Positions 24,045 through 34,884 of a DNA stretch of 64,000 nt are shown here, in pieces. The translations under genes and the position numbers were made by a program. Each line of letters starts with the position of its first letter. The first letter of the stretch is position 1. The notes beneath the pieces are model-generated. The model saw nothing but the letters and a program-made list of their open reading frames with translations, did not search any database and was not told where the DNA came from. Origin of the DNA: Panagrolaimus kolymaensis (taxonomy: Eukaryota; Nematoda; Chromadorea; Rhabditida; Panagrolaimidae); contig JAJQJQ010000031.1 of assembly GCA_028622995.1 (NCBI GenBank), positions 248,001 through 312,000 of the forward strand, given 5' to 3'.

Positions 24045-24200
24045 ATGGATTTGAATTTTGTGTTTATCATTTGATTTGAACATTTCATTTATTGAGTTAT
24101 TTATAGCATCTCTGAGAATTCGACTGGTTTCACCAAATGTGTAAAGAAAAGCGCTTGAAGTTCAAGACGTATTCATATTTAAAAATTGGCCAAGTGTGCT
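24045..24200 (-). pseudogene. 3' relic of an HF-family (HAT/F-box-like) gene
   Basis: This stretch is homologous to 28490-28645, the 3' end of the HF pseudogene. The rest of the gene is absent here. It marks the right edge of the duplicated block and shows that the duplication carried along part of a convergent neighbour. Confidence 0.65.
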
Positions 24201-24260
24201 TCAATGATTTTTTGTTTTTGCTATTCTTGATTTTTGGTTTATTAGACATATGAAACTGTT

Positions 24261-26758
24261 ATGACTTTGATTGTTTCTAACTTTTTAAATCCAATTCCAA
24301 ATTTATCTGAACTTGATCGTGATTACCAAAAGGCTATCACTAAGTTTCAGAAAGACTGCTTTCAGCTTGTTAAAGCAAGGAAGTATAGTCAATTATGTGA
24401 TTTATTCGATGACTTTGGAAGGGAATGTACTATTGTCCCTGAATTATGGGAAGCTTTAACCGAGTAAGTCATAATTTTACATAGCATAATAGCTCTATAT
24501 ACTTTTGTTATAGGCACAAATACCGAATTACTGGTCTCATTTCGACAATTCTGAAAAAAGGATTTTCACATTTTTATTCTCAAAGTTTTTATTGTTTATG
24601 CGAACCAAACGATGATGAACCTTTATCAGAAGATGTACCATTTTTGAACTGTTATTATCGTATCAATGATGATTGTCGCTTTCTCAACGCTGTTTCTGAC
24701 GAGAATGTTACTTCAAAACAAGATTTGTATAAACTTTACTCTGAAAGCGGGCTAGCATATCCTCACAATGACTTGAAGAATCTGTATAAAAATTATTCTA
24801 AAAATTCATGTAAGGTTTAGAAAGGGTAAAAATTGACATGGATAGCGCTAGAACGGAAATTGTGTTCAATACAATTGCAGCTTAACTTAACCTGATTAAC
24901 TAGACTATTTTCAGTACACTTTATCAAAAATTTTGCTGCTGTTAGTTTAGGTGATACCGGGCTTTGCGTACTAGCTGGTCGTTCAAAAACGCGTTAAATT
25001 CGGGTAGGAAAACATAATTTTGTAACTTTCGGTTGAAGTTTGCTTTGTATACGCAATCTCCATTCAGTACGGCGTAGCTCTTAGTGTGCAAACCAGCAAC
25101 AGTTCTGAAATGCACGTTTTTTCGGCTGCATAGCCAAATACTTTTTTAAAACTCAGAAACAAGTTTAGTTTGATGATTTTTAGATCAACCTGTATCCAAA
25201 GAAATAACTCAACAATATGAAAAATCGTTAAAATATATGAAAGACTGTAATTTTGATAACTTTACTGATAACTACAGTCAATGGATAGAAAACCTTTTTG
25301 AAATCGGTGGTGACAAGTTTGCCATTCAAACAATTGAAAGTGTATTAGCTAAAAACTATCAATTCAAATCATTATGGAAAAATTATATTCTATCGTTGAG
25401 GAATCGAAATCCAAAGGTATGCTACGACTTTTCTCACGTCGTTAACGTTTTTGCATCTTTCAGGTAATGCTTGAAGTATTTGCTCGCTACACGAAATTTT
25501 TTTTAACCGATTATGATATGAAAATGCAGTATGCAGATGAACTGCAGAAAATCAAACAACACCAAATCAAAAACTTTGATTATTTTCCAAAATTAGAATC
25601 GTATCTTTTTGATAAGGTTCGTCCGCCACAAATTCAGCCTCTATCGAAGAATTTATTTTCAAACCATTTCTATCATGTATATCAAAGCCTACCATTCCAT
25701 GCCACTATGATATCTTATCTGATCAAGAAGGTGTCACCAGAACTTCAACATAATCTAATGAAATCTTGCAAGCAATTTTTCTTGAAGTTTTCTACGCCAG
25801 TATGTCATCGACTTGTTATTTCATTTACCGCAAAAGCAACCATGTATCGACAACAATCTATTAGGATTCAGCTGAAACGTAAAACAAAAAGCAATTTCGT
25901 TCCCAATCTAAGAATTAGCAACAAATTTGAGTGCAATATAAATAATAATCGAAGTATTCTTAAAGAAATTTTACCAAAAAAAATTCGATGTGAAGCTCGA
26001 TATATCAAAATTGTTTATCAAGATTTGTCTTTTGATGATTTGAAAATGTTAGTGGTTCCTGAAAGAGTATTAGAACTGCAAATTCAACATTGTAATGTTA
26101 CAAGAAATGATGGATCAAATTCAGCAATTGACGAAATTTTTGGATTAGTACCTTATGCTAAAAGTGTAGAGTACGTATTTTGCATATCGTTTAATAAGTT
26201 GAAACAGCCTTGATACAACTTTTAAATAGCTTTTTTTGAGAAAACTTTAGCGGTCGCTTTGTTAAGGAATACCAATCAAATTTTTTTAAGGCATTCAGAA
26301 ACTATCAGTCAAAAACAATATTTCATTGAAATCTTGAAGAGCGCAATTAATTTTCAAATACAAATGCTTTTTTTAGGATTGGATTAACTACTGATGTGTC
26401 ACAAGCTGACAGTCAACGATTTGCTTTTGTTGAACGAAAAACAAAACTTGAGAATTTGAAGCTTGGATTTTTTGATGAAACCGTGGAACCTGGTGATTTT
26501 TATTTGATACTAACGGTAATTGTTTTTGATGTATTTAAAACCAAAATTCCAGATTTTCAGAAATTTGCTGAACCAAAAGCTACATGCTTCATTAATATGC
26601 ATAATTCCAATCATAACCATACCTTCGATAAACAAATCCGAACTTTGTTGAAAATGTGGAAGCCTGAAAAAATCCGATCATTTTATAGTTCATCTATGAA
26701 TCGATCAACTTGTTTATGTATTAACTATGAAGCGTGTAATAAGTGCAGATTTAACTAA
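24261..26758 (+). CDS. HF-family protein A (helical HAT-like N-half, F-box-like C-half)
   Basis: Exons 24261-24463, 24514-24809, 25184-25416, 25464-26170, 26377-26515, 26561-26758 give 591 aa. The 45-bp last intron (26516-26560) is in frame, so retention would also code. The N-half is helical with a repeated W-Y pattern (QWIENLFEIGGDKFAIQTIE, then SLWKNYILSLRNRNPK) like HAT/TPR repeats. The middle has an F-box-like run (FHATMISYLIKKVSPELQ then KSCKQFF). The C-half alternates strand-like segments ending in I/L/V, possibly LRR- or FTH-like. It is paralogous to 40402-42206: both share FDN...W I.NL...G..KFAIQT.E..LA.NY, LWK.YI and KSCK.F. In nematodes expanded F-box-like families are thought to supply ubiquitin-ligase adaptors; here that is inference. 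The 374-bp second intron is unusually long and may hold old inserted DNA. Confidence 0.7.
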
Positions 26759-27624
26759 ATTACAACCTTATTTTAAAATGTTACCTTTTAAATGTGAATA
26801 AAAAATAGCAGATACAAAATCTATCTATAAAAATTAAAGCTTTTTTGTTTGACGAAAAAGACCAAACAAATTTAAAAAAAAGTTGTTTTCGTTGCAAAAA
26901 AAAAACTGTTGACGCATTTGTTTAATTTTTATCGTGAAAGCAATAAATGTGAGCTATTTATATAGCTGTATAACTGACTGCCAAACATAATTGTTCTTCA
27001 TGATATTATTTAATCTTTTTTTTGTATGAGTTGTTTTCAGATTATCCAGTTCTAATCTTTATAACAGTAATGAACGTTTCCGATAAAGCGGAATGGAGCA
27101 TTCAGACTCCTGAAAAAGACTCCGATGATAGTTCAATTGATTATCCTTCTGGAGATTTCACTTCCAAAGCATAATAAATATGTAAGAAGCTTGCTATGTA
27201 AATCATGTTATCTATTTCTTATCATTAACAATAAAAACCAACTTGTCTGACTATAAACACGGTCTCACAAATAAGGTGAAAATGTAAAATAGGAAGGGCT
27301 TGGACTCAAGTCGATACCAAAGCTCTTAAAACTTCTAATTCACTCGTTTATTGGTTTTTTGGATTTTAGTTGTTAAATATGGTCATTTCTGACACTTTTT
27401 AAAAGGAGTTATTGGAGAAAGCTTAAAGCTGGTGGTAGAAAAAAAAAGATTGAAATTTTTGGGGGTAATAATTTGGTTCCCGACTAATTAAACGATGAAA
27501 AATCGAATGGATGTGGTACCGGAACGACAATTCAAGATAATTCTAGATTTTAGTGTCGATGCCTAAAGTAATTCTCAAGATAAAATTTTTTGTTTTTCAT
27601 CACAAAAATCTTTAATGATGTTGT
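26759..27624. other. Intergenic; one tiny ORF of unknown status
   Basis: A 34-codon ORF at 27070-27174 (MNVSDKAEWSIQTPEKDSDD...) has protein-like composition and could be a first exon or a relic of an HF gene N-terminus. No continuing exon was found. The remainder shows nothing. Confidence 0.3.
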
Positions 27625-28650
27625 GAGAGCTTTTTTTATCCAGATACTAAAATGAAGTTTTTAAAGGATTAAATAAAGCTGGGATTAACAAAACGTGATT
27701 GTCAATAAACGGCAAACTGAAATATTTTTTAAACATTTTTTGTTATTGAACTCCTATAATTGAAAAATGAAATACTTGTTAATAATATTTTTTATTTTTG
27801 GTACTTATTTTTCTTCTTCGATTTTTTCTAAAGACCTAAGACAGCAAGTTAACAGTATTAAAGAGCTTTCGAACGAAGACTTTCCATTTTTATTTAACGT
27901 GGACGAAGCAGGAAAAAAAGAGTTTAGCGACATTTTATTTTCATGGAATACAACGATTACTCAAAAAATAAATTTACTTGATTCATGGGTGATGAAGCAG
28001 AGTGATGAAGTCAAAGTAAAACTTTATTTTTCGTTTATACATTTGAAAAAAATTTAGAGAGATTATGAAGATTGGAAATCAGAAGCATTGGAATTTGTAA
28101 ATGTTATGAAAACTTTGCATGAAAAGAAAATCGCCAATTCTTCGATGGAAGCTAAACAAGTGGATCAAAAATTTGTTGTAAAGCTTCTTTTTTTAAACTT
28201 TTTACCTTTTTATCTAAATTTATAGGAAATTTGGGAAGATGAAAACTTAACACCTCAGCAAAAATGTCAACAATTTATGAACCTTTATAATTTTGCTACA
28301 GAGGAAGTTCGAAATCAAGCTAAATTAAAAAGTCCAAGCAATTTTAATTGTTCAGAACCATCAAATCCAGTAATGAAGACTTTTCGAATAACCGATGATT
28401 AATAAAAATGTATTTATTCGTTTTTATCCTTAAATTTAGCCAATAAAAGTGTAACCTTAATTTTTATTAAACAAAACTCATTCAATTACATGGATTTGAA
28501 TTTTGTGTTTATCATTTGATTTGAATATTTCATTAATTGAATTATATATTGCATCTCTGATAATTTGACCATTTTCACCATATATGTTAAGAAGAGCGAA
28601 AGAAGTTCGAACCATATTCATATTTAAAAATTGGCAGAATAAAGAAGGTT
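27625..28650. repeat. Copy 2 of the ~1.1-kb segmental duplication
   Basis: Nearly identical to 23060-24230 in the same orientation, about 4.5 kb apart, with the intact HF gene A between the copies. This copy continues into the HF pseudogene, so it is probably the source arrangement and copy 1 the truncated derivative. Confidence 0.9.
27767..28402 (+). CDS. SXP/RAL-2 (Ani s 5-like) secreted protein, copy 2
   Basis: Exons 27767-28015, 28058-28177 and 28226-28402 give 181 aa, with the same exon phases as copy 1. The signal peptide is one residue longer (MKYLLIIFFIFGTYFSSSIF). The DUF148 core FPFLFNVDEAGKKEFSDILF and LLDSWVMKQSDE is conserved, as is the tail SNFNCSEPSNPVMKTFRI. Differences from copy 1 are mostly conservative single residues, so both copies look functional and recently duplicated. 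The first intron is 42 bp and the second 48 bp, against 139 bp in copy 1. Confidence 0.8.
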
Positions 28651-29519
28651 CAAAAGAATTTGAAATAGATCTCATTCTTAGCGTGAAATATTAAAAAGAA
28701 TTCAAAAATCGAATTTTAGCCAGATTTTCAAGATTTTTCATTGAAAAACTTTCTTGTTTATTATCAAATATAATTTTTTTTACCATTGGAAGTCTTTGAA
28801 AAATTATATCTATTGAAACATTTGTGCCATCCAAATAATGAATACTTGAATTTATAAACTCGAATTTTTGAATTTTTGAATCATTGGAAGCAAGACTTTC
28901 GAATTCTGCCAAAGATAATGTTGACGAATAAAATGTTAAAGAAATTAAGGAACTTCGATAAACCATATTCTTTAAAGGAACAAGACTATTTGATGCCTTT
29001 TTGAAATTTCGTTTCCGTGTCATAGAAGTTGCGACTGCCAAGCGCGTGTTTGAATTTAACGTGTAATTTTTTTAATGACACGTAAATTCAAATTACCGGT
29101 TGGCGAAATGAACTTCTATGACCCGTAAAACGAAATTTTGAAAAAGGCATCAAATAGTCTTGTTCCTTTAATGATGAACAACAAAATAGTGACAATTTGT
29201 TTGTAAACCAAAATATGCTTTTCTTATTCTTATTGAATATTTTTTCATACATTGTTTCCAGTGAATACAATTCTATTTTATAAAAAAGTGCACGTTGGTT
29301 GAATACAACACTTTGTCGCTTGGCGAAAAAATATTTGCATGTTTGTAATATTCTTTGTAAACATTCGGGAGAAAACGGTTTGTTAAAAATGTAAGAAATT
29401 ACATCTGGAGGCAACGCAAAGGCTTGTCGTCTAGGCGAAGCAAATGTATAATCTAAACCTCTCGAAATTGATTCAGGTCCAGAGGCAGATGATTTATCTC
29501 ATGAATTATCGACGGACAT
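28478..29519 (-). pseudogene. HF-family pseudogene C, with two nonsense codons and a TTAA fold-back insertion
   Basis: Starting at ATG 29519, the frame runs MSVDNS, then meets TGA at 29499-29501. It continues SSASGPESISRGLDYTFASP and the F-box-like LPPDVISYIFNKPFSPECLQ ... TCKYFF, matching genes A and B. At 29168-28976 a palindromic element interrupts it. Beyond, LKNMVYRSSLISLTFYSS and LDGTNVSIDIIFQRLP match the family C-half. An in-frame TAA at 28691-28693 precedes the conserved tail (EPSLFCQFLNMNMVRTSFAL...). With three separate lesions it is very probably dead, unless unrecognised introns remove the stops. It is convergent with the SXP/RAL-2 copy 2, 75 bp apart. Confidence 0.7.
28976..29168. 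mobile_element. 193-bp fold-back MITE flanked by TTAA duplications
   Basis: The sequence is almost entirely one palindrome. Arms of about 95 bp begin AGGAACAAGACTATTTGATG and end with the reverse complement, separated by a T-rich centre near 29072. TTAA occurs at both borders (28972-28975 and 29169-29172), the target signature of piggyBac-type elements. Removing the element with one TTAA restores an uninterrupted HF-family frame (SSL-KNMVYRSS), which fixes the insertion ends. No transposase is present. Confidence 0.85.
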
Positions 29520-30393
29520 AATAAATAAGAATATCTGAAAAAGCAATAAAAATAATAGTAATAATGGCGTAGTAACTTTTGGCAAAATCAAATATCCATT
29601 TGTTATTTGTTTTTGTCTTTTTTCAATTTGTTTACGCATAAAATGCTATAAAAATTTCCTAAGAGAAACTGGATTATTTTGCCAAAATGCAAGAAGAGTT
29701 CTGGATGATTTTGCTTTATAAGCTTGAGCTACGATGACCTTTAAGGTAAAATATTGTAAAGCTACAAATATTTTTAGGAGCGTTAAAAAAAATTTTCGAT
29801 GTAGTTTTTTTTATCAGCAAATGTCTCAAAATTTTAATCACATTTTATAGTACTACATAAGTATAACCATTTTTATTATTTTCTTGCATCTATATCACTC
29901 TTAACTATGGCAAGTAAACAAAATGAAAAGATTGAACAAACATACTTTTTTTTGTCTTTCTTTTAAAGTCAAGTTTTTAATAATAATATAAAAAAGGTCT
30001 AATCCGCATGGAAGTAGATGCTAAATAAAAAATTCAAAAATCTAAAAAAATTTCGTTAATCGAACTCTTCACTTATTAAAAAAAATAAGTTTTGAAAAAC
30101 TTAACCATTTTTTATTCTTTTTGTCCGCGTTTTTTCTTTTTTGCGCAAACAATCAATTATTTATTGTTTGTGAAAAAAAGAGATGTCTTTCACTTTGATT
30201 AATTACATAACAGTTGAATTGTTAATAAAAAATCTTGACTAATGCAATAAATTTTATTGTGTCGGTTTAAAAAAACAACGATAAAGTGCAATAATTATTA
30301 TATTTTAAAGTAAAAGTTTTTGAATTTTGCATACTCAAAAATAAATAGCATTTTAAATCAAATAAAATAAAAATTATCTTTCGTAATTACAAG
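29520..30393. other. Intergenic AT-rich DNA between convergent-diverse genes
   Basis: No gene or repeat recognised. It contains the presumed promoter side of the HF pseudogene and the 3' flank of the eight-module gene. Confidence 0.5.
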
Positions 30394-33112
30394 TTATCGA
30401 GCAACGATGAAAAAAAGAAAAAACAAAAATGCTATGATTTTATATGATCTTGAAAGGCCTTCTTTTGTTGTGGAAGAATTTGTTTGAAACCAGGCATCAC
30501 TGAGTCGTAAACTATTTTGCGGAGTAACTGTAGGCAATCGAGAACCTGAAAACACAAAACAAAATTTATAAATATTTTTGCTTTGCTTTTTTTTTTGTGG
30601 TTGTTTTACGTTTTTTTGTTCCAGTTTGATCGAGAATGACTGGTGTGGTAGATATATCTTCGTTACAAATTGAGTCAGCTTCTTTTAAACAATCTGCAAA
30701 AATTTTTTTTTAAAGTTTATCTCTTTCTTTTATTCTTACCATTATATTCTTCCAAATTATCCCTTTGAGTGCATGTTTGAAAGAATACTCGACATTCTTA
30801 AAGTTAAAATAATTTTGTGTTTAATTTAAAAAAGAAATTTAAATTACCGGTTGAAATCACCCAACTTCGATTTCTCGCAACTTCTTTAAATAATGAATCC
30901 GAATATGTTGGAACATCCGACACAGTTTCATCGTCACATAATGGATAATTTTTCTTTATACAAACTAAATTTAAAAAATTGCTTTAAATTTTTTTTGTTT
31001 ATTTTATTAAATTATTTTTACCATTAAATTGTGGATTTGTAGTGCTTTGATTGAGGCAAGAACGATAAGCGTTTTGACAAACTAAAAAATTATTTTATTT
31101 TAAACTTTTTATTTTTTTCGAATCCATAAAATATTGCGTACGTAAAGCAACCTGTAAATCACTATAATTAGCGAAATAATCATATGAATCATCCATATAT
31201 TCAACAGTATAGGTTCTCAAATCTGGAATGACTGGTGATTTACTACAATGTTGATTAATGGCGTTCAAACAGCCTAAAAAAGTTAAACTTTAAATACTTG
31301 TTCGGTTTTTTCTCCTTCTTCTTACTATTATATCGTTCATCATCAAACTTAGTTATGCATGATAAAAAGAAGCTTCGACATTCTTAAAAGGAAAAAATAT
31401 TTATATTAATTTTTAAATACATATGTATTTTATTTTCTTACGCAAAGTCGTCTGCCAATTTCGATCTTCAGCCATTTCTTCAAATAATGAATCCAAATAT
31501 TTTGGATCATCGCTGCTTACTTCAGAAGTTTGGTTAGAACATTTTGAGTCGATATTTGTTAAACAATCTAAAAAATGAAACTTAATTCATTTTTTAAAAA
31601 TTTAATTTGTTTACCATTATAATTTTCCGAAGAACTATAATTATTCGTGCAGGTTATAAAATAAGTTTTACATCCTGAAAAAAAAGTAAAATAAATAAAA
31701 TAAAATTATAAAAATTTTTTTATGGATTTACTCCCAGAAATCTGCCAATTTCGATATTTTGCAACTTCAATAAATAATATTGGATCCGAATATGTCGTTA
31801 CACCTTCATTTATTTTATTTATGGTTGTTTGTGGAATAATAATTGCTGTCGTCGAAGTTTCTTTATTACCACAGTTTTGGCCAATTTTTGTTAAACAATC
31901 TATAAAAAAATATTAATTCCTTAGCTTCATTATTTTTTTTATCCTACCTTCATATTTTTCGAAAGTTGTTTGTGCAGTGCAGCTTTTGAAATATGCTTTG
32001 CATTCTAAAAAGAAAATAAAAATGTTAAAATCTATTTTTATAAATTTTCTTACGCAAAGTTGTCTGCCAATTTTGATTTTTAGCAGTTTCATTAAATAAT
32101 GCATCAGAATATTTTGGAACATTGAGGTTGTTCATGGAAGTCACACTTGTTGTCGGTGAAGTGGGTTTATAACAATGTTCATCAATTGCCGTTAAACAGT
32201 CTAAAAAATTGTTTTCAAACATTTTTTCCAAAAAACAAAAATTCTTTTCTTACAGTTATATTGTTCCACAGTTGTTAGTGCTTGGCACGCACTGAATAGA
32301 TTTTTGCAAACTAAAAAAAATTAAATAATAAAATATAGTTTTTTAAATCAAATATATTACGCTTTGTTGCCTGCCAATTTCTATCTTTTGCAACTTCAAC
32401 AAATGAAGAATTCTGAAATGCTAGTACGACGCTGCCAATTGTTTTACTCATTGTCGTCGTTGGAGTTGTAACAATTATTGTCGAAGTTTGTTTAGCACAA
32501 AGTTTGTCTACATTCGTTAAACATCCTAAAAAAATACATCAGAAAATTTCTTAAATCATAGCCTTACCATTATACTTTTCCATAGTCGAATGAGAGGTGC
32601 ATGCTTTAAAAAGAGTTTTGCATTCTTAAAAATAATATAAAAATAAGAATCATTTATAAAAAAAATAAAAAAAATTTGTTACTTCCTGAAATCTGCCAAC
32701 TCCGATTTTTTGCAAATTCATCAAACAATGAATATGAAAATGTTGCAATCGCCCCACTTATTTTACCCGTAGTTGTTAGAGTAGCAACAATCGTAGTCGA
32801 AGGTATAATACATTGAGAGTCAGCTTTTGTTAAACATTCTAAAAAAATTCTCCGTAATTTCGTTTTAATTTTATTCTTACCAGTATAATTTTCCAGTGTC
32901 GTTTGCTCAGTGCAGCTTTTCAAATATGTTTTGCACGCTTAAAAAAATCATTTATAAATGAAAAATAGGTATCTTTAAATATTACGTGATGTTTTTTTCC
33001 AATTTCGATTTGTTACAATTTCATCAAACAATGAATTCGAATATGTTGGAATATCGCTGCTCATAATTTTTATAATTAAAGAAAACATAATTAAAATACC
33101 ATGCCATCGCAT
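30394..33112 (-). CDS. Secreted or GPI-tailed protein with eight tandem four-cysteine modules
   Basis: An 18-exon gene, about 600 aa. Exon 1 (33112-32986) encodes signal peptide MRWHGILIMFSLIIKIMSS and the start of module 1. Then two exon types alternate eight times. Type A (~57 bp) encodes a pattern like ECK.FF..CT..TT.E.YN. Type B (~110-170 bp) encodes CLT..D..C, a Thr/Ser-rich spacer and VP.YSDSLF.EVAKNR.WQ. Module-internal introns are phase 1, so modules can be gained or lost without frameshift. Each module has four cysteines, suggesting two disulfides. The last exon adds a Ser/Thr-rich stalk and the hydrophobic tail IIAFLFFLFFIVAR, then stop, as in GPI-anchored proteins. The single-module protein at 42902-43454 has the same module and tail. 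I do not recognise a named family. Confidence 0.75.
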
Positions 33113-33650
33113 AATTTTGAGAGAAAAAAAAGAATAAAAGTTTTTATATTCCAGAAATGAAATAATTAAAAGAAAGGAAAAATATTACAATTTAAAAAAG
33201 CTTATAAAAATTTTTTATACTCCTAAAAGAATAGCGAAGACAAGTATCTTTGGTTACCAAGCTGCTCTATGTAAAAAGCATTTAGAAGAAATAAAAATTT
33301 CCATGGAAAATTTCATTTATTATTGTTGCTATCATTTTATATTTTTTATTGTCATTCTTTCTATATATTTTTTAGAAAAGAAAAGCCAAGATTTTTTTTT
33401 GAAAGGGTTGCTACCAAAAAAAAATTGATAAATGTTTATTTGAAAATTCTTTGAGCTTTTTTGAAAACTAAATAAATTTTGATGAACTTGAAATTTGTTC
33501 ATAAATTTATGTTATTTTATTATGGCTTAAAAAACAAAAATGCAAAAATCAGCAAAAAGTTCCAATCAATAAAATACTCTTCAAATTTTGACAGTTTCCT
33601 TCCTCAGTTAATGTTACAAAAAATATAAATGGATGGTCGGCATTAAATGT
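33113..33650. other. Upstream region of the eight-module gene
   Basis: AT-rich, with no gene recognised. It probably holds the promoter and 5' UTR of the minus-strand gene. Confidence 0.4.
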
Positions 33651-33958
33651 TTAAAATTGGTAAGCCGCTTGTGGCTTTGCTCTCATTGCGGCTGCTGCAT
33701 ATCCAAAAGTACCATTTTCAACGACCTTCAAAAGTTATATTTTATTTTTTTGATACAAATAAAAATTGTTTTCTTACCTTTATTCCTGCTTTGTGAATTG
33801 CAGCATCAACAAAATGACGTTGCTCAAACATTTTAGTTATTCCATGTCCGCCATTAAGTAATTCAGATAAACCCAATGCTTTCATTTTCAAAGTTAATTC
33901 CATTTCTTGGTTTATTTCAAATGCCCGAATCGTAACATTAACGAAATTTGCAAGATTG
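33651..33958 (-). pseudogene. Two 3'-terminal exons of an unrecognised conserved protein
   Basis: Exons 33778-33958 and 33651-33725 join in phase 0 with clean GTAAG and AAG borders. They encode NLANFVNVTIRAFEINQEME..., ALGLSELLNGGHGITKMFEQ and VVENGTFGYAAAAMRAKPQ, then stop. The composition (Gly-rich turn, Ala-rich helices) resembles the end of a folded cytosolic enzyme. The first exon starts in phase 2, so at least one upstream exon is required, but none is visible before 34880. It is probably a truncated duplicate or a gene with a distant 5' part. I do not recognise the family. Confidence 0.45.
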
Positions 33959-34884
33959 CTAAAAAATTGAAATCATAGGAAATATTATAAAATTAAAGCA
34001 AATTCTGGAGTAACAAAAGTTTGTAAATTTAGAAAAAGACTTGGTAAAAACATCCTTTTTTATGAAGTTGCAATTTTAAAACGTCGTAATAAAATAAACT
34101 GGAGCCTAAATTAAACTTATGCGTGTTCCTAAATCTAAATTATACAAATTCTAGTAATAATAAAAAGATAAAAGAATGAAAAAAAATGAAAAGAAATAAC
34201 GGGGGAACCATAATTAAAGGAATTTTTTCCAGATTTTGTTTTTAAAAAAATACTTTTAAATATTTTTTTGGTTCTTGCTGCTATCGCAATTTTTTGATTT
34301 GAAAACAAATAATAAAAATGAATAAATGAGAGTTAAAAGCAGCCATAATTAAAGGAATTTTCTCCAGATTTTGTTTTAATTTTAATATTTTTTTGGTTCT
34401 TGTTGCTTTCGCAATTTTTTTATTTGAAAACAAATAATTTAAACTTGGTAATAAATATATAAACTTTGACCTAGTCAAAAAAAATTTAATATGAAAAGTT
34501 TTGATTTTTTTGAAGCTACAAAATGACATTTTTCAAGCCAAAAGTTTTTCTTAGCATGGCAAAGTATAAAGAAAAGCGAAATTCTGTTTCATTTCAAAAA
34601 ATATTCACACATTAAAATTGCCCTTCTCTTTAATAGATTTTTTTAAATCAAATTTTTTAGATTAATATTTTTATAAACACATGGTTAAAAAATGGTTTAT
34701 CCAAAAACAAAATTCTTTTAAGTGATGCTAACTATCGGGAAAAAATGAAAGAAAGAAAATGGGTTAGTTTTTAAAAGTTTTTTTCTTACATTTTTTATAT
34801 AAAACTTTTTTCGTTAAAAATTAGCATACGAAAAGTTTTCTTATTACTTAAAAATTAATTTTCAGACAATTCTAAGTAGCTTAA
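33959..34884. other. Non-coding, with a local tandem duplication
   Basis: No gene seen. Contains the repeat annotated at 34208-34440 and the presumed promoter of the chitinase-like gene. An upstream ATG at 34747 (MKERKW, donor GTTAG) is a possible alternative first exon. Confidence 0.4.
34208..34440. repeat. Two-copy tandem repeat, ~135 bp spacing
   Basis: 34208-34318 and 34343-34440 share CCATAATTAAAGGAATTTT, CCAGATTTTGTTTT, TTTTTTTGGTTCTTG and GAAAACAAATAAT in the same order, with small indels. It looks like an old local duplication. Confidence 0.8.

Larger units (their letters stand above)
23060..24230. repeat. Copy 1 of a ~1.1-kb segmental duplication
   Basis: This block (upstream region, SXP/RAL-2 gene and ~270 bp downstream) is nearly identical to 27625-28650. 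Copy 1 has a short extra stretch near 23127-23158 where GGATTAACAAAA is tandemly doubled, and a longer second intron. Similarity starts at the T-run before ATCCAAATACTAAAATGAAG and fades after ATTCATATTTAAAAATTGGC. Confidence 0.9.

Noticed and set aside
30394..33112. CRISPR-like or simple tandem repeat array
   Set aside because: The repetition is at the protein-module level with splice sites between units. Units diverge in DNA but keep cysteines and frame.
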